Origin: Streptomyces sp. A0642
GTDB taxonomy: Bacteria; Actinomycetota; Actinomycetes; Streptomycetales; Streptomycetaceae
Direction of reading: 5' to 3'
Length of the DNA: 64,000 nucleotides
Assembly (NCBI RefSeq): GCF_004795105.1
Contig: NZ_SSBL01000016.1
Coordinates: forward strand, 62,001-126,000
In this document: piece by piece, positions 61,104 to 64,000 of the stretch
Layout: each line of letters starts with the position of its first letter
Numbering within the stretch: the stretch's first letter is position 1
Position numbers and translations under genes: made by a program
The notes under the pieces: model-generated
What the model saw: the letters and a program-made list of their open reading frames with translations, nothing else
Database searches by the model: none
Told to the model about the DNA's origin: nothing

Positions 61104-61868
61104 TTGCCCAGTAGGACGAAGTCGATCGGCACGGGGTTGGCCGTCGCTCTAGTGACGGCCCTCACGCTGACACTGAGCGGCTGCTCGATGGAGACCACGG
61201 CCCCGGGATCCGCCCGCGGCGACGCCGGCTCGGACGCCAAGGGCTCGTTCGGCCCGGTGGACTGCCGTGAGGCCAAGTGCATAGCCCTCACCTTCGACGC
61301 GGGCCCGGGCGAGGACACCCCCCACCTGCTGGACATCCTCAAGAAGGAGAAGGTCCACGCGACCTTCTTCCTGCTGGGCAAGAACCACGTGAAGAAGCAC
61401 CCCGACACCGTCCGCCGCATCGCGGCGGAGGGCCACGAGGTCGCCAACCACACCTGGTCGCACGAGATCCTGACGGACAAGAAGCCCGCGGAGATACGCG
61501 CCGAGCTGGAGAAGACGCAGGACGCGATCGAGGCGGTCACCGGGAAGAAGCCGAGGCTGATGCGCCCGCCGCAGGGCCGCACCGACGACACGGTCTCCGG
61601 GATCAGCGAGGACCTCGGACTCTCCCAGATCCTGTGGAACGCGACTGCCAAGGACTACTCGACGACGGACTCCGCGCTGATCGAGAAGCGGATAGTCGAC
61701 CAGGCGACCAAGGACGGCATCATCCTGCTGCACGACATCTACAAGGGCACGGTGCCCGCGGTGCCCGGCATCATCCACGAGCTGAAGAAGCGCGGCTACA
61801 CCTTCGTCACCGTGCCGCAGCTGTTGGCGCCCGCCGAGCCGGTCCCGGGAACCATCTACCGCCCCTGA
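61104..61868 (+). CDS. Polysaccharide deacetylase lipoprotein (CE4, NodB-like)
   Basis: The 254-aa product (TTG start, GAGGGAG upstream) has a lipoprotein signal with lipobox LSGC (Cys27). The NodB domain keeps motif 1 LTFDAGPGEDTPHLLDIL (Ala-Gly where many have Asp-Asp; the catalytic-base Asp precedes them), the zinc-binding motif 2 HTWSHEIL, motif 3 RPPQGRTDD and the C-terminal His motif ILLHDI. It probably de-N-acetylates peptidoglycan or another surface glycan. A strong palindrome covers its promoter. Confidence 0.92.
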   Translation: MPSRTKSIGTGLAVALVTALTLTLSGCSMETTAPGSARGDAGSDAKGSFGPVDCREAKCIALTFDAGPGEDTPHLLDILKKEKVHATFFLLGKNHVKKHPDTVRRIAAEGHEVANHTWSHEILTDKKPAEIRAELEKTQDAIEAVTGKKPRLMRPPQGRTDDTVSGISEDLGLSQILWNATAKDYSTTDSALIEKRIVDQATKDGIILLHDIYKGTVPAVPGIIHELKKRGYTFVTVPQLLAPAEPVPGTIYRP

Positions 61869-61943
61869 TCCGGCCGTGGCGGCTGCCGCCCCTGTCCCCC
61901 GGCGGTACGCCCGCCTCCCCTCGGCCGGTCGCAGACGCGCGAA

Positions 61944-61977
61944 ACGGCCCGCCCCCCGCGAGGGGAGGACGGGCCGT
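61944..61977. terminator. Bidirectional terminator between the deacetylase gene and lon
   Basis: ACGGCCCG (61944-61951) and CGGGCCGT (61970-61977) form a perfect 8-bp stem, with an inner CCCC/GGGG pairing, midway between the two convergent stop codons. Confidence 0.65.
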
Positions 61978-62023
61978 CCCTACCGGCCGTGCACGTGGTG
62001 CCACGCCCGTCACGCCGTGACGC

Positions 62024-64000
62024 CTACGCCGCGGCCGGGATCCTCCGCTCCGCCGGGGCCGTGGCCGGGGCGAGAGCGATCTCCAGCACCTGGCGGACGT
62101 CCGTGACCGGGTGGACCTCCAGCGTGTCCAGGACCTCGGCCGGCACGTCGTCCAGGTCCGCCTCGTTCCGCTTCGGGATCACCACGGTGGTGATGCCGGC
62201 CCGGTGCGCGGCGAGCAGCTTCTGCTTCAGGCCGCCGATCGGCAGGACCCGTCCGGTCAGCGAGACCTCACCGGTCATCGCCACGTCCGTGCGGACCAGC
62301 CGCCCGGAGAGCAGCGAGGCCAGCGCCGTGGTCATCGTGATGCCGGCGCTCGGGCCGTCCTTCGGCACGGCGCCCGCCGGGAAGTGGATGTGCGCGCCCC
62401 GGTCCTTGAGGTCCGCGACCGGCAGTTCCAGTTCCGCGCCGTGCGAGCGCAGGAAGCTCAGCGCGATCTGCGCGGACTCCTTCATGACGTCGCCGAGCTG
62501 GCCGGTGAGGGTCAGTCCGGACGCCCCGGTCTCGGGGTCGGCGAGCGACGCCTCCACGAAGAGCACGTCGCCGCCCGCCCCCGTCACCGCGAGTCCGGTG
62601 GCCACGCCCGGCACCGCGGTGCGGCGCTCGGCCGGGTCCTGGGCGGACTCGGGGACGTGGTGCGGGCGGCCGATGAGACCGCGCAGGTCGTCCTCGGTCA
62701 CCGTGAACGGCAGCTCGCGCTCGCCCAGTTCGTGCTGGGCCGCGACCTTGCGGAGCAGCCGGGCGACGGACCGTTCCAGATTCCGGACCCCGGCCTCCCG
62801 CGTGTACTCGCCGGCCAGCTTGCGCAGCGCGGACTCGTCGAGGGTGACCTCGGCCGGCTCCAGGCCGGCCCGCTCCAGCTGGCGCGGGAGCAGGTGGTCT
62901 CGGGCGATGACGACCTTCTCGTCCTCGGTGTAGCCGTCGAGCCTGACCAGTTCCATACGGTCGAGCAGCGCCTCCGGGATGGATTCCAGGACGTTGGCGG
63001 TGGCCAGGAAGACGACGTCGCTGAGGTCGAGCTCGACCTCCAGGTAGTGGTCGCGGAAGGTGTGGTTCTGGGCCGGGTCGAGCACTTCGAGGAGGGCCGC
63101 GGCGGGGTCGCCCCGGAAGTCGGAGCCCACCTTGTCGATCTCGTCGAGCAGGACGACCGGGTTCATCGAACCGGCCTCCTTGATGGCGCGGACGATCCGT
63201 CCGGGGAGCGCGCCGACGTACGTACGCCGGTGCCCGCGGATCTCCGCCTCGTCCCGGACACCGCCGAGCGCGACGCGGACGAACTTGCGGCCCATGGCGT
63301 GCGCCACGGACTCGCCGAGCGAGGTCTTGCCGACGCCGGGCGGCCCGACCAGGGCCAGCACCGCACCGCCGCGCCGGCCTCCGACCACGCCGAGCCCGCG
63401 GTCGGCACGCCGCTTGCGCACCGCGAGGTACTCGGTGATGCGCTCCTTCACGTCCTGCAGGCCCGCGTGTTCGGCGTCGAGGATCTCCTGGGCGCCCTTG
63501 ATGTCGTACGCGTCCTCGGTGCGCTCGGTCCACGGCAGTTCTAGGACGGTGTCGAGCCAGGTCCTGATCCAGGAGCCCTCGGGGCTCTGGTCGGAGGAGC
63601 GCTCCAGCTTGTCGACCTCCTTGAGCGCGGCCTCGCGGACGTGCTCGGGGAGGTCGGCGGCCTCGACGCGTGCCCGGTAGTCGTCGGACTCGTCCTCCGG
63701 GTCGCCGTTGAGTTCGGAGAGCTCCTTGCGTACGGCGTCGAGCTGGCGCCGCAGCAGGAACTCGCGCTGCTGCTTGTCGACGCCCTCTTGGACGTCCTTG
63801 GCGATGGACTCGGCGACGTCCTGCTCGGCGAGGTGTTCGCCCAGCCACTGGATGGCGAGCTTCAGCCGGGCGACCGCGTCGGCTGTCTCCAGCAGCCGCA
63901 CCTTCTGGGCGGTGGTGAGGAAGGGGGAGTACCCGGAGTTGTCGGCGAGCGCGGAGACGTCGTCGATCTGCTGGACCCGGTCCACGACCTGCCAGGCCCC
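62024..64000 (-). CDS. lon: Lon ATP-dependent protease (5-prime end beyond window)
   Basis: Lon degrades misfolded and regulatory proteins in the cytoplasm. The visible part of about 658 codons covers the end of the N-terminal substrate domain and coiled coil (QREFLLRRQLDAVRKELSELNG), the AAA+ module with Walker A GPPGVGKT and Walker B VVLLDEIDKV, the sensor segment DVVFLATANVLESIPEALLDRME, and the Lon protease domain with catalytic Ser in PKDGPSAGITM and Lys in GGLKQKLLAA. The start codon lies past position 64000. Confidence 0.97.
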   Translation of the reverse strand, partial: GAWQVVDRVQQIDDVSALADNSGYSPFLTTAQKVRLLETADAVARLKLAIQWLGEHLAEQDVAESIAKDVQEGVDKQQREFLLRRQLDAVRKELSELNGDPEDESDDYRARVEAADLPEHVREAALKEVDKLERSSDQSPEGSWIRTWLDTVLELPWTERTEDAYDIKGAQEILDAEHAGLQDVKERITEYLAVRKRRADRGLGVVGGRRGGAVLALVGPPGVGKTSLGESVAHAMGRKFVRVALGGVRDEAEIRGHRRTYVGALPGRIVRAIKEAGSMNPVVLLDEIDKVGSDFRGDPAAALLEVLDPAQNHTFRDHYLEVELDLSDVVFLATANVLESIPEALLDRMELVRLDGYTEDEKVVIARDHLLPRQLERAGLEPAEVTLDESALRKLAGEYTREAGVRNLERSVARLLRKVAAQHELGERELPFTVTEDDLRGLIGRPHHVPESAQDPAERRTAVPGVATGLAVTGAGGDVLFVEASLADPETGASGLTLTGQLGDVMKESAQIALSFLRSHGAELELPVADLKDRGAHIHFPAGAVPKDGPSAGITMTTALASLLSGRLVRTDVAMTGEVSLTGRVLPIGGLKQKLLAAHRAGITTVVIPKRNEADLDDVPAEVLDTLEVHPVTDVRQVLEIALAPATAPAERRIPAAA

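Overview
The window is a stretch of very high-GC actinobacterial chromosome, almost certainly from a Streptomyces. The evidence is codon use with G or C at nearly every third position, frequent GTG and TTG starts, candidate leaderless genes, a conservon operon, and a gene order (atp operon, prfA-prmC-sua5, rho, thrB-thrC-hom-lysA, Ku/LigD-polymerase, lon) that I recall from streptomycete core chromosomes. I see no integrase, transposase, phage gene or CRISPR array.

Region 1 (1-25.8 kb, nearly all on the minus strand) is core housekeeping. It holds the F1Fo ATP synthase operon atpI-B-E-F-H-A-G-D (atpD is cut by the window edge), a WecA/TagO-type polyprenyl-phosphate transferase, and a divergent SHMT paralogue. 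Next come a low-molecular-weight tyrosine phosphatase homologue, Sua5/TsaC, PrmC, RF1, L31, an LCP cell-wall ligase, Rho, and the threonine/lysine genes thrB, thrC, hom and lysA. An ArgRS-like paralogue lies upstream of lysA, followed by a lone receiver protein, tRNA-Arg(CCG) and a canonical glyA whose frame is broken by one missing base.

Region 2 (26-41.7 kb, mostly plus strand) contains a membrane protein of unknown function, a 0.35 kb GC-rich direct-repeat tract, a secreted sedolisin-type protease, divergent ku and ligD-polymerase (NHEJ), and a HEAT-repeat protein translationally coupled to a zinc ribbon. It continues with a lipoprotein coupled to an orphan sensor kinase, an FtsW/RodA-PBP pair and a small amidase.

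Region 3 (41.7-64 kb) is more accessory. It has a Pro/Gln-rich membrane protein, an ADP-ribosylglycohydrolase, a GNAT acetyltransferase and a VOC protein with no normal start codon. A divergent pair of diiron (ferritin-like and AurF-like) enzymes is followed by a TetR regulator. Then come a pseudokinase/PQQ-propeller protein, an NlpC/P60 hydrolase, a conservon (cvnABCD) followed by a StyA-like flavin monooxygenase, a PP2C-like phosphatase, a MarR regulator facing a GH25 lysozyme, a polysaccharide deacetylase lipoprotein behind a striking operator-like palindrome, and lon (cut by the window end).

The best leads are catalytic-residue losses in proteins whose folds look intact (Ser for Cys in the LMW phosphatase; His-His for Tyr-Tyr in the SHMT paralogue; a kinase domain lacking its catalytic motifs), the frameshifted glyA, the diiron pair with its candidate operator, the conservon/flavin-monooxygenase arrangement and the palindrome near 61.03 kb. 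Functions were assigned by reading the sequence only; no searches were run.
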